Assembly (NCBI GenBank): GCA_023213235.1
Contig: CP096137.1
Span: 1,691,047-1,755,046, forward strand
Source: Elusimicrobiota bacterium
Lineage (GTDB): Bacteria > Elusimicrobiota > Elusimicrobia > UBA1565 > UBA9628
DNA length: 64,000 nucleotides
Reading direction: 5' to 3'
Under the pieces are notes generated by a model that saw nothing but the letters and a program-made list of their open reading frames with translations, was not told the origin of the DNA and ran no database searches. The position numbers and the translations under genes were made by a program. This document shows, piece by piece, positions 26,766 through 37,000 of the stretch (the stretch's first letter is position 1; every line of letters begins with the position of its first letter).

Positions 26766-27654
26766 GCGGCCTCCGAGGTGCGGCGCGAGCGCAGCGCGAG
26801 GAGCAGGAACGACGCCAGCACGAGCGCGCCGCCGGAGAGGTGCGCGGTCCGCCACACGGCGGCCTCGCGGAAGCCGAGGATCAGCGCCGAATCGACCCGC
26901 ACGCGCAGCGCGAAGAGGCCGAGGCACAGCTGCAGCGGCACGGCCAGCGAGAGCAGGAGCGCGGGGCCGCGAAGGACCGCGGCGCCGGAGCGCAGCGCCG
27001 TGAAGGCCGCGAGCGCGGCGAGCACGATCACCGACGACGCCCACAGGATGTGCCAGGCCAGCCCGAACCCCGTGTGCCGCACGAGGGCTCCGAGAGCCAG
27101 CTGCAGGTAGGCCGCGCCGAAGCCGAGCGCGGCGAAGCGGAACACGCGCGACCAGCCGGGCCCGAACGTCGCGCCGGGCGTCGCGAGCACGGCCGCGGCG
27201 AGCAGGACGCAGAACACGGCCTGGCCGAGGCAGGCGTGCGAGATCGAGACGGCGGGGGAAGCTTGAGCAGCACGGTCAGCCCGCCGAGCGCGGCCTGGAT
27301 GAGCACGCCGCCCGCGGCGAGCCACGCGGCCGTCCGCGCCGCGGCGGGGACGCGGGGCCGGCGCGCGAGAAGCGCCAGGACCGCGGTCATGAGCGCCACG
27401 CCTCCGGCGATCAGGCGATGGCCGTGCTCGAAGAAGATGCCCCCGACCATGGGCGGGTTCAGGGTGCCGAACGACAGGGGCCAGTCGGGCACCGCGAGGC
27501 CGGAGCCCGTCGAGGTGACCATCCCGCCCGCGAACAGCAGGAAGAACGCCGCGGCGGCCGTCGCGCGCGCCCAGAGGGCGAACGCGCGGTCGCACAGGCG
27601 TCCCGGGGAGCCGGCGGCCAGGCGCGGCGGCGGCACGGGGGCGACGGCGGTCAT
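26762..27654 (-). CDS. ctaA: Heme A synthase, frameshifted
   Basis: This enzyme oxidises the C8 methyl of heme O to a formyl group. Eight-helix protein with the paired heme histidines in IFFEHGHRLIAGG, VSISHACLGQ, LAWHILWASS and WRTAHLSGGAL. The opening motif GGMVTSTGSGLAVPDWPLS is typical of COX15/CtaA. One base is missing in GGGGG at 27254-27258, between LKLPP and AVSISHA. The start is ATG 27654. It overlaps its upstream neighbour and ctaB by a few bases. Confidence 0.92.
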
Positions 27655-27875
27655 CCGCGGGCCCCCTCTTGGGCGAGCTTGTTCTTCTCCACCTTCCAAA
27701 AGAACCAGGCGATGCCGCCGACCATGGTGAACGTGACCGCGATCAGCAGGACGATGCCCCACCAGATGCCGTCGACGAGCCCCTGCGCCTCGCTCTGCCC
27801 GCCGAAGCACACCGCGCACGCCGCGGCGGAGCCGGGCAGCAGCGCGAGCAGGGCGGCGAGGCGGAGGCGTCTCAC
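27651..27875 (-). CDS. Small membrane protein in the oxidase operon
   Basis: The 74-residue protein has a signal-like N-terminus ending in SAAACAVCFGGQSEAQ. One membrane helix follows (WWGIVLLIAVTFTMVGGIAW) and a charged tail. The short CxxC after the leader might bind metal or be redox-active. It starts at GTG 27875 overlapping the previous stop. Similar small proteins accompany aa3 oxidase genes in several phyla, but the function is unknown to me; a role in oxidase assembly is a guess. Confidence 0.65.
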   Translation of the reverse strand: MRRLRLAALLALLPGSAAACAVCFGGQSEAQGLVDGIWWGIVLLIAVTFTMVGGIAWFFWKVEKNKLAQEGARG

Positions 27876-28066
27876 GAGGGCAGGCGCACCGAACGGACGT
27901 GCCAGTAGAGATAGCCGACGGAGGCGGCGAGGCCGGCCGCGGAGGCCCAGACGAGCCACGGCGTGACGAGCCCCGACGCGTTGCGCCCCGAGGCCCAGTA
28001 CGCCATGAACGCGAACAGGCCCAGCGAGAGCGCGATGAAGAAGCGGTGGAAGGCCTTCAGCGACAT
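27872..28066 (-). CDS. Small two-helix membrane protein in the oxidase operon
   Basis: The 64-residue protein has two hydrophobic helices (FIALSLGLFAFMAYWASG and TPWLVWASAAGLAASVGYLY) and a short basic end. It is tightly packed between coxD (1-base gap) and the next small gene (overlap). No enzymatic motif. It is probably an assembly factor or minor subunit, inferred only from location. Confidence 0.65.
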   Translation of the reverse strand: MSLKAFHRFFIALSLGLFAFMAYWASGRNASGLVTPWLVWASAAGLAASVGYLYWHVRSVRLPS

Positions 28067-28067
28067 C

Positions 28068-28511
28068 TCAGTGGCCGCCCTTCTTCGCCGCGGGCTTGGA
28101 CTTCGCGGCCGCCTCGACCTTCACGGGCTCGGTCGCGTGCGCCTCGGCGGCGTGCGCCTCGCCGTGGCCGCCGGGATGCTGCTCGGCGACGGAAACGGGC
28201 GCCGTGATCCGCTGCGCGACGAGCAGGCAGTCGATCAGCGGCAGGAGCATGATCGCTCCGCAGGCGACCGTGATCCACAGGGCCTTATGGATGACCTTGT
28301 TCTCGCCCCAGAGGTGCATGAAGATCGCGCAGACGAGGGCCGCCTTCACCGACGCGACGGTCAGGCCGAGGCCGATCGCCAGCGGGCGGGAGAGGTGGAC
28401 CTTCGAGATCGCGACGGTCACGACGGTCAGGACCATCAGCGCGCCGAAGACCTTGAGGTACAAGCCGACGTTCGGGCGGTGCTCGTCGTGGTTATTATTA
28501 TTTTTGGCCAT
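28068..28511 (-). CDS. ctaF: Cytochrome c oxidase subunit IV (CtaF/CoxD type)
   Basis: The 147-residue protein has three membrane helices, including LKVFGALMVLTVVTVAISKV and VKAALVCAIFMHLWGENKVI, the latter being the core of the bacterial subunit IV family. The N-terminus is Asn/His-rich and the C-terminal tail is His/Ala/Lys-rich, both unusual but low-complexity. It is third in line after coxA and coxC. It stabilises the catalytic subunits. Confidence 0.85.
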   Translation of the reverse strand: MAKNNNNHDEHRPNVGLYLKVFGALMVLTVVTVAISKVHLSRPLAIGLGLTVASVKAALVCAIFMHLWGENKVIHKALWITVACGAIMLLPLIDCLLVAQRITAPVSVAEQHPGGHGEAHAAEAHATEPVKVEAAAKSKPAAKKGGH

Positions 28512-28525
28512 GCTAAGGTCCTCTC

Positions 28526-29131
28526 CTAAAGGAGGTAAAGCGCGGGAAAGAGGAATATCCAGACCACGTCGACGAAGTGCCAGTACAGCCCGGCGCCCTC
28601 GACGCGTCCGAGGAACAGGTGGTTGTTCCAGTGCTCGTCGACCGTGCTCATCCAGAGCAGGCCGCCGTTGACGGCGATGCCGCCCAGGATGTGGATCCCG
28701 TGCAGGCCCGTCATCGTGAAGTAGATCGCGTAGAATACGCTCGTGTGCGGCCCGATGCCGAGCGCGAACTCGTGTCCGTACTCGAAGCCCTTGACCACGA
28801 GGAAGCCGAGCGACAGCAGCAAGGTCGCCGCCATCCACTTCTGGAAGCCGCCCTTGTCCTTGTCGTAGGCGCGCGCGTAGGCCATGACGATCGTCACCGA
28901 CGAGCTGATGAGGATCACCGTGTTCAGCGTCGCGAGCGGCACGTTCAGGACGTCCCAGCCCCACGGCCAGGACGTCGAGCCCATGCGCAGGACGATGTAG
29001 GACGTGAACAGCGTCGCGAACAGCATGATCTCGGACGCGAGGAACAGCCACACGCCGAGCTTCGCGTTCGTCACCCCGCTGTGCGTGTCGGGGTTGTTCA
29101 TGATTGCGGCGGGATCGTAGGTTCGGCTCAT
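28526..29131 (-). CDS. ctaE: Cytochrome c oxidase subunit III
   Basis: The 201-residue, five-helix subunit III has the motifs KLGVWLFLASEIMLFATLF (conserved Glu), GIGPHTSVFYAIYFTMTGLH (conserved His in the last part) and LYWHFVDVVWIFLFPALYLL. It supports proton uptake and stability of subunit I. It is 7 bases downstream of coxA. Confidence 0.95.
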   Translation of the reverse strand: MSRTYDPAAIMNNPDTHSGVTNAKLGVWLFLASEIMLFATLFTSYIVLRMGSTSWPWGWDVLNVPLATLNTVILISSSVTIVMAYARAYDKDKGGFQKWMAATLLLSLGFLVVKGFEYGHEFALGIGPHTSVFYAIYFTMTGLHGIHILGGIAVNGGLLWMSTVDEHWNNHLFLGRVEGAGLYWHFVDVVWIFLFPALYLL

Positions 29132-29138
29132 GCTCTCC

Positions 29139-30886
29139 TCAGGACGGCTCGGTTTGCATCCAGAAGTCGTTCTTGCGGCCGGGGACGGAGTACTCGTACG
29201 GGCCGCGGTGGACCGTCGGCGTCTTCTCGAAGTTGCCGTGCGGCGGCGGCGACGGGCACGCCCACTCGAGCGTCGTCGCCTGCCACGGGTTCTCGACGGT
29301 CTTCTCGCCGCGCCACATGCTGTGGAAGAAGTTGTAGACGAACGGCAGTTGGAACAGCGCCAGCGCGTACGCCGAATACGTGCTCACCACGTTCCAGCCC
29401 TGCACCGGCAGGTTGTGGAACTGCGCGGTCGGGTCGTAGAGGCGGCGCGAGGCGCCCGCGAGGCCCATGAACAGCATCGGGCCGAAGATGCCGCACATGG
29501 TCGTCACCGTGCCCCAGAAGTGGATCCAGCCGAGCGTGTCGTTCATCTTGCGGCCGTACCACTTCGGGAACCAGTGGTAGACGCCCGCGAACAGAGCGAT
29601 GATCGAGCCCGTCACGACCACGAAGTGGAAGTGGCCGATGACGTAGTACGTGTCGTGCAGGTAGATGTCGGTGACCGTCAGGCCCAGCGGCAGCCCGGTC
29701 AGGCCGCCGATGCCGAACAGCGGCAGGAAGGCGAGCGCGTAGGCCATCGGCAGGTTGTACCGGATGCTCCCGCCCTTCAGCGAGAAGATCAGGCAGGTCA
29801 GGATCGCGACGGAGGGCACCGAGATGATCATCGTCGTCACGAGGAAGAAGTTTCCGAGGGCGGCGCTCATGCCGGAGATGAACATGTGGTGGGCCCAGAC
29901 GACGAAGCTCATGATGCCGATGCCCATCATCGAGTACACGAGCGTCTTGTAGCCGTGCAGCGGCTTGCGCGTGTTGTTGGCGATGATCTCGGCGACGATG
30001 CCCATGGGCGGCAACACGAGGACGTAGACCTCGGGGTGCGCGAGGAACCAGAACAGGTGCTGCCACAGCAGCGGCTGTCCGCCGCCCGAGCCCGCGTACG
30101 CCTGGCCGAGGATGACGATGTCCTTGGGCATGTAGAAGCTCGTGTGGAACACGCGGTCCATCAGCTGCAGCACCGAGGCGGCCTCGAGCGGGGGAAGGCG
30201 AGCAGCAGGAGGATGGACGTGACGAACTGCGCCCAGCAGAACACCGGCAGGCGCCACAGCGTCATGCCCGGAGCGCGCATGTTGATCGTCGTGACCAGGA
30301 AATTGATCGCGCCGAGCAGCGAGCTCGTGATCAGGATGACCATCGACAGCAGCCAGACGGTCTGGCCGGGGTTGATGATCGACAGGGGCGGGTACGACGT
30401 CCAGCCGGACTGCGCCGCGCCGCCGGGCATGAAGAACGAGGCCAGCATCAGAATGCCGCCCGGCAGGTAGGTCCAGTACGACATCATGTTCATGCGCGGG
30501 AACGCCATGTCGGGCGCGCCGATCTGCAGGGGGAGCACGTAGTTGCCGTACGCGCCGACCGCCAGCGGAACGATGCCGAGGAACACCATGATCGTGCCGT
30601 GCATCGCGCCGAGCGCGTTGTAGAACTCGCCGCTCATGACGCCGTTGGGCGCGAGGTCGGCGGGGAACAGGTGGCCGAAGAAGGGAATCGGCTGGCCCGG
30701 GAACGCGAGCTGCCAGCGCATGAGGCCCATCAGCGCGAAGCCGACCGCGAGGAAGATGAAGCTCGTGATCAGGTACTGCAGGCCGATGACCTTGTGGTCG
30801 ACGGAGAACACGTACTTTTCCCAGAAGGTCAGTTCGTGGTGGCCGCCGTGTCCGGCGTGGGGATCGTGAGGGGCGTGGCTGCTCAT
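29139..30886 (-). CDS. ctaD: Cytochrome c oxidase subunit I, heme a/a3-CuB, frameshifted
   Basis: This is the catalytic subunit that reduces oxygen. The Cu-B/Tyr motif is LFWFLAHPEVYVLVLPP, the next ligands are in VVWAHHMFISGM, and the heme ligands in YVIGHFHFVVVTG. The early heme a ligand is in GAMHGTIMVFLGI. These fit an A-type heme-copper oxidase with intact ligand residues. The N-terminal third and the rest are in different frames and join with one extra base in the run at 30190-30194 (LLLAFPPLEAASVL). An essential-looking enzyme with one indel is more likely misread than dead. Confidence 0.95.
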
Positions 30887-30887
30887 C

Positions 30888-31751
30888 TTAGAAGTCCTCC
30901 GCGGGGTTGGACGGGGCGGCGCTGGCGACCGCGGGGTTGGCCGCGAGCCGCGCCTTGTACCAGGCGTCGAACTCCTCCTGGGTCTGCACGTAGGCGTCGC
31001 CGCGCATCAGCGCGTGGGCGAAGCCGCACAGCTGGGCGCAGGCGATCTCGAAGTGGCCCGTCTTCGTCGGCGTGACCCAGACGGGGATCTTCATGCCGGG
31101 CATCGCGTCCTGCTTGATGCGCCACTCGGGGACGAAGAAGCTGTGGATGACGTCCTTCGAGTACAGGTCGATGAGGATCGTCTTGCCGACCGGGGCGCGC
31201 AGCTCGTTGCCCATGACGACGTCGTCGGCCGAGGCGGGATCCTCGCGGTCGAGGCCGATCGGGTTCGAGAAGTGCACGAGCTCCGAGCGGCGCGGCCCGA
31301 GCTTGCCGTCGGGGCCGGCGTAGTGGACGTTCCACGCGAACTGCTCGGCGACGATCTCCATCTTCACCGCGTCCTTCGCGTCGGGCGTCGAGCGCTTGAT
31401 GCGGTTCCAGACCGGGACCGCGTAGAAGACGATCAGCGCGATCTCGAAGGCCATGATGACCATGTCGGGCGCCAACGACTTCAGGGCCGAGCGGTTCTTG
31501 TAGAGCAGCTGGCCGAAAGGGAACTTGGAGAACGAGTCGGGGACCGAGATGTGGGCCGGCGTGTCGTCGTGGTCCTCGCGCTGCGCGGGCACGCCCGGCT
31601 TGGCGCGGTACTTGATGAGGAGGTACGTGAAGAAGATGCCCCACAGCACGAAGATGCCGACCATCGCCGCGTGGATCAGCCAGATGCCGAAGTCGATCTC
31701 GCCGGCGTAGCTCGAAGCGGCGAGGGGGATAGACCAGCCGTATTTGCCCAT
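30888..31751 (-). CDS. ctaC: Cytochrome c oxidase subunit II with Cu-A site
   Basis: The 287-residue subunit has two N-terminal helices and a periplasmic cupredoxin domain. The Cu-A ligands are present: DVIHSFFVPEWRIKQDAMPG for the first His, and IACAQLCGFAHALMRGD for two Cys, His and Met. No C-terminal heme c domain, so it is not a caa3 fusion; the diheme lipoproteins nearby may fill this role. It is the first structural gene of the operon, starting at ATG 31751 after GAGAGGA. Confidence 0.95.
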   Translation of the reverse strand: MGKYGWSIPLAASSYAGEIDFGIWLIHAAMVGIFVLWGIFFTYLLIKYRAKPGVPAQREDHDDTPAHISVPDSFSKFPFGQLLYKNRSALKSLAPDMVIMAFEIALIVFYAVPVWNRIKRSTPDAKDAVKMEIVAEQFAWNVHYAGPDGKLGPRRSELVHFSNPIGLDREDPASADDVVMGNELRAPVGKTILIDLYSKDVIHSFFVPEWRIKQDAMPGMKIPVWVTPTKTGHFEIACAQLCGFAHALMRGDAYVQTQEEFDAWYKARLAANPAVASAAPSNPAEDF

Positions 31752-31785
31752 TCAGTCCTCTCTTATAAACGTCCGCGGCGCGGGG

Positions 31786-31794
31786 ATTCTATCA
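31786..31794 (-). promoter_or_regulatory. Extended -10 promoter of the oxidase operon
   Basis: On the minus strand, TGA plus TAGAAT lies about 35 bases before the ctaC start. The leader carries GAGAGGA. Confidence 0.55.
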
Positions 31795-31844
31795 CAAGAC
31801 GCCGCGAATTCGCGTTGACCGGACGCAGAAAATCGAACTTTTCG

Positions 31845-32525
31845 TCAAAACGACGAATCCGACGATTCGCCCTTCCCGGGACGCAGGGTCATCAGGTAGT
31901 CGGCGACCGCGCCGATCTCGTCGTCGGAGAGCTTCTCGGACCACGTCGGCATCCGGATCAAAGGAGACTCTCCCTTCGGGTCGGCCTTCTCGGACATCGG
32001 CACGCCCTTCTTGATCTTCGCGACGAGCTCGGGCTTGGTGTAGGTCTCCCAGGCCGCGTTGAGCCTCGGAATGAGGCCGCCCTTCACGTTGTTGTTCGGG
32101 TAGCCGCCCGCGCCGCCGACGCCGTGGCAGCCGACGCAGCCCGCGCGCGCGTAGATCACGCGTCCTTTCTCCTCGGCCTTCGCCGAGTCCCAGGGCTTGC
32201 CCGCCGTCCAGGCCTGGCCCTTCTGCTCGGCCAGGTAGGAGGAGATCGCGCGCACGGCCTCGTCGCTCATGCGCTTGTTCGGCATCAAGGTGTCTTTCTT
32301 CCACGCCTGCGGGTCTTTGATGAAACGATTCAGCCATTCCTCGGAGTGCCGGAAGCCGACCAAGGTCAGGTCGGGGCCGACGGCGGAGCCTTCGCCGCCG
32401 ACCCTATGGCAGGACGCGCAGCCGGCCTGCGTGAAGTACGCCTTGCCGGCGAGCTTGGGATCGGAGGGGACGGAAGGGCCGCAGGCCGCGGACAAAAGCG
32501 CGACGAAAGCGATCAGGACTTTCAC
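31845..32525 (-). CDS. Diheme cytochrome c lipoprotein, paralogue of 25220-25924
   Basis: The 226-residue lipoprotein (VLIAFVALLSAACGPS) has two heme sites, GCASCHRVGGEG and GCVGCHGVGGAGG. Candidate Met ligands lie in TLMPNKRMSD and IRMPTWSEKLSD. It matches the 25220 gene in layout, including GYPNNNVKGGLIPRLNAA. It lies just upstream of the ctaC promoter and may be transcribed with the oxidase genes. Likely electron donor to the Cu-A site. Confidence 0.9.
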   Translation of the reverse strand: MKVLIAFVALLSAACGPSVPSDPKLAGKAYFTQAGCASCHRVGGEGSAVGPDLTLVGFRHSEEWLNRFIKDPQAWKKDTLMPNKRMSDEAVRAISSYLAEQKGQAWTAGKPWDSAKAEEKGRVIYARAGCVGCHGVGGAGGYPNNNVKGGLIPRLNAAWETYTKPELVAKIKKGVPMSEKADPKGESPLIRMPTWSEKLSDDEIGAVADYLMTLRPGKGESSDSSF

Positions 32526-32538
32526 GCGCTGATTCTAG

Positions 32539-32544
32539 TATAAA
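32539..32544 (+). promoter_or_regulatory. -10 box for the FMN reductase gene
   Basis: TATAAA ends 6 bases before ATG 32551 (GGGAGC between), which suggests a leaderless transcript. It is 13 bases from the divergent cytochrome start. Confidence 0.5.
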
Positions 32545-32550
32545 GGGAGC

Positions 32551-33119
32551 ATGGCGAAAATCCTGGCGTTCGCGGGCAGCCTGCGCAAAGGCTCGCTCAA
32601 CAAGAAGGCGCTCGCGGCGGCCCTGCCCGGGCTGAAGGCGGCCGGCGCAGAAGTCACCCATGTCGACCTCGCCGACTACCGCATGCCCGTCTACGACGGC
32701 GACCTCGAGGAGGCCTCCGGGCTCCCCGAGACCGTCAAGAAGTTCAAGGCGCTGATGAAGGCGCACGACGGGTTCCTGATCTGCACGCCGGAGTACAACA
32801 GCTCGATTCCCGGCATGCTCAAGAACGTGCTCGACTGGGCGTCCCGCTCCGAGGAGGGGAGCCGCAGCTCGCGTGCTTCGCGGGCAAGACCGCGGCGCTG
32901 ATGTCGGCCTCGCCGGGAATGCTCGGCGGCATCCGCTCGCTGGCGGCCGTGCGCTCGATTCTCGAGAACATCGGCACGCTCGTCATCCCGGCCCAGGTCG
33001 CGATCCCGAAGGCGCACGAGGCGTTCGCCCCGGACGGCTCCTTCGCCGATCCCAAGCGCAAGGCCGCCGTCGACGCGCTGGCCAAGCGGCTCGTCGAGAC
33101 CGCCGACAAGCTCAAGTGA
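32551..33119 (+). CDS. NADPH-dependent FMN reductase/quinone reductase-like flavoprotein, frameshifted
   Basis: This is a flavodoxin-fold reductase of the ArsH/ChrR/YieF type. The FMN phosphate loop is FAGSLRKGSLNKKALA, and the flavin-contact loop is ICTPEYNSSIPGMLKNVLDW. After one added base in the GGGG run near 32856 it continues GEPQLACFAGKTAALMSASP. It transfers hydride to FMN, quinones or metal oxyanions. It is coupled by GTGA to a ring-cleavage-type dioxygenase gene. Confidence 0.87.
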
Positions 33120-33880
33120 AGGCGCCCGTCGTCTTCGTCGGCCACGGCAACCCGATGCACGCGCTCGCCGACAACGCGTTCACGCGCGCGCTCGGCGCGC
33201 TCGGGAAGTCGCTGGGCAAGCCGAAGTCGATCCTGTGCGTCTCCGCGCACTGGTACGGCGGGGGCGCCTCGGTCACCCACATGGAAAAGCCCGAGACGAT
33301 CCACGACTTCGGCGGCTTTCCCGACGAGCTGTTCGCCGTTCGCTACCCCGCGCCGGGCTCGCCGAAGCTGGCCGAGCGCGCCGCGGCGCTGACCGGCGCG
33401 ACCTTGGACGATGCTGATTGGGGTTTCGACCACGGCGCCTGGGCGGTGCTCAAGCACATGTACCCGGAGGCCGACGTGCCCGTCGTCCAGCTCGGAATCG
33501 ACGCGGCTCTGTCGCCCGCCGCGCACCTCGCGCGCGGCCGAGCGCTCGCACCGTTGCGCGAGGAGGGCGTCCTGATCCTCGGCTCCGGCAACGTCGTGCA
33601 CAACCTGCGCCTGGCGAAGTGGACCGCGCATCCGGAGCCCTACGCGTGGAACGTCGAGTTCGACGCGCACGTCAAGACGCTGACGGAGCAGGGGAAATTC
33701 GACGAGCTCGCGGGCGACACGTCCTCGATGCCGGGCGGTCAGGCGGCGGTGCCGACGCCGGATCACTGGCTCCCGTATTTGTACGTCCTCGGCGCCGCGG
33801 GCAAAGACCCGGTTCGGTGGGCTTACGAGGGGTTCGAGATGGCGTCGATGTCGATGCGCTGCGCCGTCTTCGGCGCGTAG
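33116..33880 (+). CDS. Class III extradiol (LigB/DODA-like) dioxygenase
   Basis: The 254-residue member of the 4,5-DOPA dioxygenase-like family has the iron-binding histidines in FVGHGNPMHALADNAF and SAHWYGGGASVTH, and a third in LGSGNVVHNLRLAKW. GFDHGAWAVLKHMYPEADVP is the typical substrate-side loop. It is the usual length. YgiD/DODA homologues open catecholic rings in vitro; the physiological role in bacteria is often unclear. Start GTG 33116 overlaps the reductase stop. Confidence 0.88.
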   Translation: MKAPVVFVGHGNPMHALADNAFTRALGALGKSLGKPKSILCVSAHWYGGGASVTHMEKPETIHDFGGFPDELFAVRYPAPGSPKLAERAAALTGATLDDADWGFDHGAWAVLKHMYPEADVPVVQLGIDAALSPAAHLARGRALAPLREEGVLILGSGNVVHNLRLAKWTAHPEPYAWNVEFDAHVKTLTEQGKFDELAGDTSSMPGGQAAVPTPDHWLPYLYVLGAAGKDPVRWAYEGFEMASMSMRCAVFGA

Positions 33881-33899
33881 CGCGCCATTTCTCCGAGGA

Positions 33900-33929
33900 G
33901 GGTTTTGCGCAGTTATCTGCTCAAAACCC
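33900..33929. terminator. Hairpin after the dioxygenase gene
   Basis: GGGTTTTG and CAAAACCC flank an inner GCAG/CTGC stem with a TTAT loop. There is no clear T tract, so it is a probable but not certain terminator. The remaining gap to 34096 shows no gene. Confidence 0.5.
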
Positions 33930-34057
33930 CCGAGGGAAGAATGGAATCGCATGATCCTGTCTTAACATAGGTTAAGTCCAAAGTCCCAAGAGAGCGTGGG
34001 CCATCTGCGCTTGTAATTTTGCGCCTTGGGCCCAGGGAGAGCGAGACTCCCGAGCGG

Positions 34058-34063
34058 TAGAAT
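34058..34063 (+). promoter_or_regulatory. Candidate -10 for the alpha-dioxygenase-like gene
   Basis: TAGAAT lies 33 bases before ATG 34097, with CGGAGG in the leader. No convincing -35 is present. Confidence 0.35.
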
Positions 34064-34096
34064 CGTCCCGGCTCATTCCCGGAGGATACACCGCTC

Positions 34097-37000
34097 ATGA
34101 AAATCGCCGCCTCGGCTCTCGCCTTCCTCGTCGTCTTCACGGCTCCCGGACTGGCGCCGTATGAAGCCGCCGCGCAGGTGATCGGACGCGGCGCCGCCTC
34201 CGGCGTCAACTCGCCCGCGGCGGGGGAGTCCTCTCCCGGCCCGAGCTGAGCGTCGGCCTCCCGGCGATCGCCCCGCTCCAGGCTCCGGCCCTCAACGCCG
34301 CCGCGCTTTCCGCTCCCGCTGCTCCGGCCCTGCTCGCGCCCGCCGCGCTCGCCGCCCAGGTTCCCGCCGCGCTGAACGTTCGCGCCGCCGCTTCACCCGC
34401 CGCCGCCAAGCCGGTCGCCGCTCTGCCCGCCGTCCAGGCCGTCGCCGCCCAGGTCAACGCCGCCGCCCTCCATAATAAGGATGCCGCTCCGGCCCTCGAG
34501 AAGTTCTGGACCGGCGGCGCCGCCTCCAAGCCCGAAGACGACGGCGTGAAGGCGCCCGAGTCCGCGGCTCGTCCCTCCGAGCTCAAGGCCGCCTCCGACG
34601 CGAAGCCCGTCTCCCCGGAGACGAATCCCGAGCTGTTCGCGCCGCGCTCCTCGCGCGTCGGCATCAGCCCCGCGAAGTACGTGTACTGGAACGCGCTGTA
34701 CAACGTCCTGCAGTGGGCGAACCTCAAGTTCGCGAAGGACCCGAACCGCCGCGTGTCGTGGGACAAGTGGCCGACCAAGCTCGGCCTCGTCTACCTGATC
34801 GGCAAGATCCGCTTCCTGCGCTCCGGCACGATCACCGACCCCTACGACTACGCCTCCAACGACGTCAAGCCGAAGGGCGAGGAGCCCGAGCAGGCCAAGC
34901 GCGGCTACACGGCCGACGGCTCGTGGGCCGTCGACAAAGACAACCCGCGCATGGGCGCGGAGAACACCCGCTTCGGCTCCAACATCCCGCCCAAGCTCGT
35001 CCGCCCCGACGTCGAGAACATGACGCCCTCGGCGCGCGAGGTCGGCAAGCTGCGCCACCGCGAGCAGGACCCGAACACCGGCAAGGACATCGTCAAGCCC
35101 GCGGGCATCCTCAACGACCTCGCCGGCGGCTGGATCCAGTTCCAGTTCCACAACTTCGGCGGCAACACCAAGCGCGATCCGATCGGGCAGAACCCCCACG
35201 TGATGCCGCGCAACGCGAGCGACAAGTGGCCCGCCGGAGAACCCGCCCTGCTCGACCGCACCACGAAGGACCCGACGCGCGTGACCGACAACGGCCGCCC
35301 GACGGTGATGAACGAGCGGACCCAGGCCTGGATCCAGGCGCAGATCTACGGGACCAACGAGGAGGAGCAGAAGCCTCTCCGCACCTGGACCGACGGCAAG
35401 TTCCGCCTCGACGAGAACGGCAACCTCCCGCCGCACCCGACCAAGCCCGGCATCGACCACTCCGGCTTCATCAACAACTACAACCCGCTGCTCTCCTTCC
35501 TGCACTGGGCGTTCGTGGTCAACCACAACAACATCGTCGACCACCTGAGGAAGTTCCACCCCGACTGGGACGACGCGATGCTCTGGGACTACGCGCGCAA
35601 GATCAACGTCGCCTCCACCGCGCAGATCCACACGACGGAGTGGACCGAGGACCTCCTTCAGCACCCGACTCTTCAGGAAGGCATGCACGCCGAGTACTAC
35701 GGCCTGCTCGGGCCGAAGTTCAAGGCGTGGGTGATGCGCGCGTCCTACCGCCACCCGTGGTTCGGCAAGCTGATGAAGCCGCTGACCGACAACGACGTGT
35801 TCTGGGGCATGCCCGGCTCGAAGTGGGAGCACCACGACGGCCCGTTCCAGGTGCCGAAGCACTTCCGCTTCGTCTACCGCCTGCACGAGATGATCTTGAG
35901 CGACCACGAGTTCGTCGCCCCGCCGTCGGCGACGCAGGGCGAGCGCCTGCTCGGCCGCCGCGAGCTCATCGACTTCATCCATCAGAACACCCGTCCGATC
36001 GTGGAGCAGTACGGCTACGACGTGCTCGCCTGGTCCTTCGTCCGCAAGTCGGCCGGCGCGCTGACGCTCAAGAACTTCCCGAAGGCGCTGACGCAGTTCA
36101 AGGACCAGCAGCACGACAAGCTGATGGACCTGGCCGAGGCCGACACGTTCCGCGAGCGCACCGACGGCACGGGCACCTACAACGAGTTCCGCCGCTCGGT
36201 CGGCGAGCCGCCCGTGACGAGCTTCATGGAACTCACCGGCGGCGACGCCGAGATGGCCAAGGCGCTCGAGATCAAGTTCGAGGGCGACGTCAACAAGGTC
36301 GACGCCGGCATCGGCATCTTGGCCGAGCCCAAGCCCGCGGGCTTCGCGCTCGGCTTCACCCAGTTCTACCAGTTCGTGCTCAACGCGCCGCGCCGCGTGA
36401 AGTCGAACCGCCACCTCACCGAGCTCTACTCCCACAAGGACTACACGTTCGAGGGCATGGAGTGGCATTGGCACTCCGGCGGCATGGGCGGCGTCATCGC
36501 CCGCGCGATGAAGGGCCTGCCGCACGGCCGGGACGTCATCCGGGCCATGGAGGGCGTGACGCGCTGGTTCGCGCCGTGGCAGGACACGGAGACCTTCCCG
36601 GTGCGCCTGCTCGACACGGCGAACGCGAACTCCTCGGCCATCCTCAAGAAGACGTACAAGCTCGCGCTGTGGGGGACGTTCACCGCGTTCGCGGCGTGGA
36701 TGGGCGTGGCGGTCTCGGCGTTCACGATCGTGCCCGTCGCGGCGGCCGCGCTCGGCCTGCCCATCCTCCTGTACTACAAGCGGATGCTCGCGTACCGCTA
36801 CATGCAGAAGACGTGGCAGTCCGCGTACACGGACCGCCGCCGCTCGATGTTCCCGACGCTGTTCCTCGGCGAGAAGGTCGCGCGCTGGGCGGCCGGCGCG
36901 GGCAAGCTCGCGGCGACCGCCGCGCTGCTCGTCTCGGGCTGGGCGGCGTTCTCCCTGTTCGCGACGAATCCCGTCGTCGCCGTCTTCGCGGCGGTCACCG

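Noticed and set aside
33940..34096. Possible riboswitch before the alpha-dioxygenase-like gene (hairpins around 34030-34055)
   Set aside because: The short GGGAG...CTCCC hairpin and CCAAG...CTTGG pairing do not match any riboswitch consensus I know.
36460..36474. EWHWH considered as the proximal heme site of the peroxidase domain, implying loss of the catalytic Tyr
   Set aside because: Motif order fits alpha-DOX better: VYRLH at 35872-35886 matches the VYRMH of plant alpha-DOX, and EWHWH falls in the C-terminal GLEW-like region.
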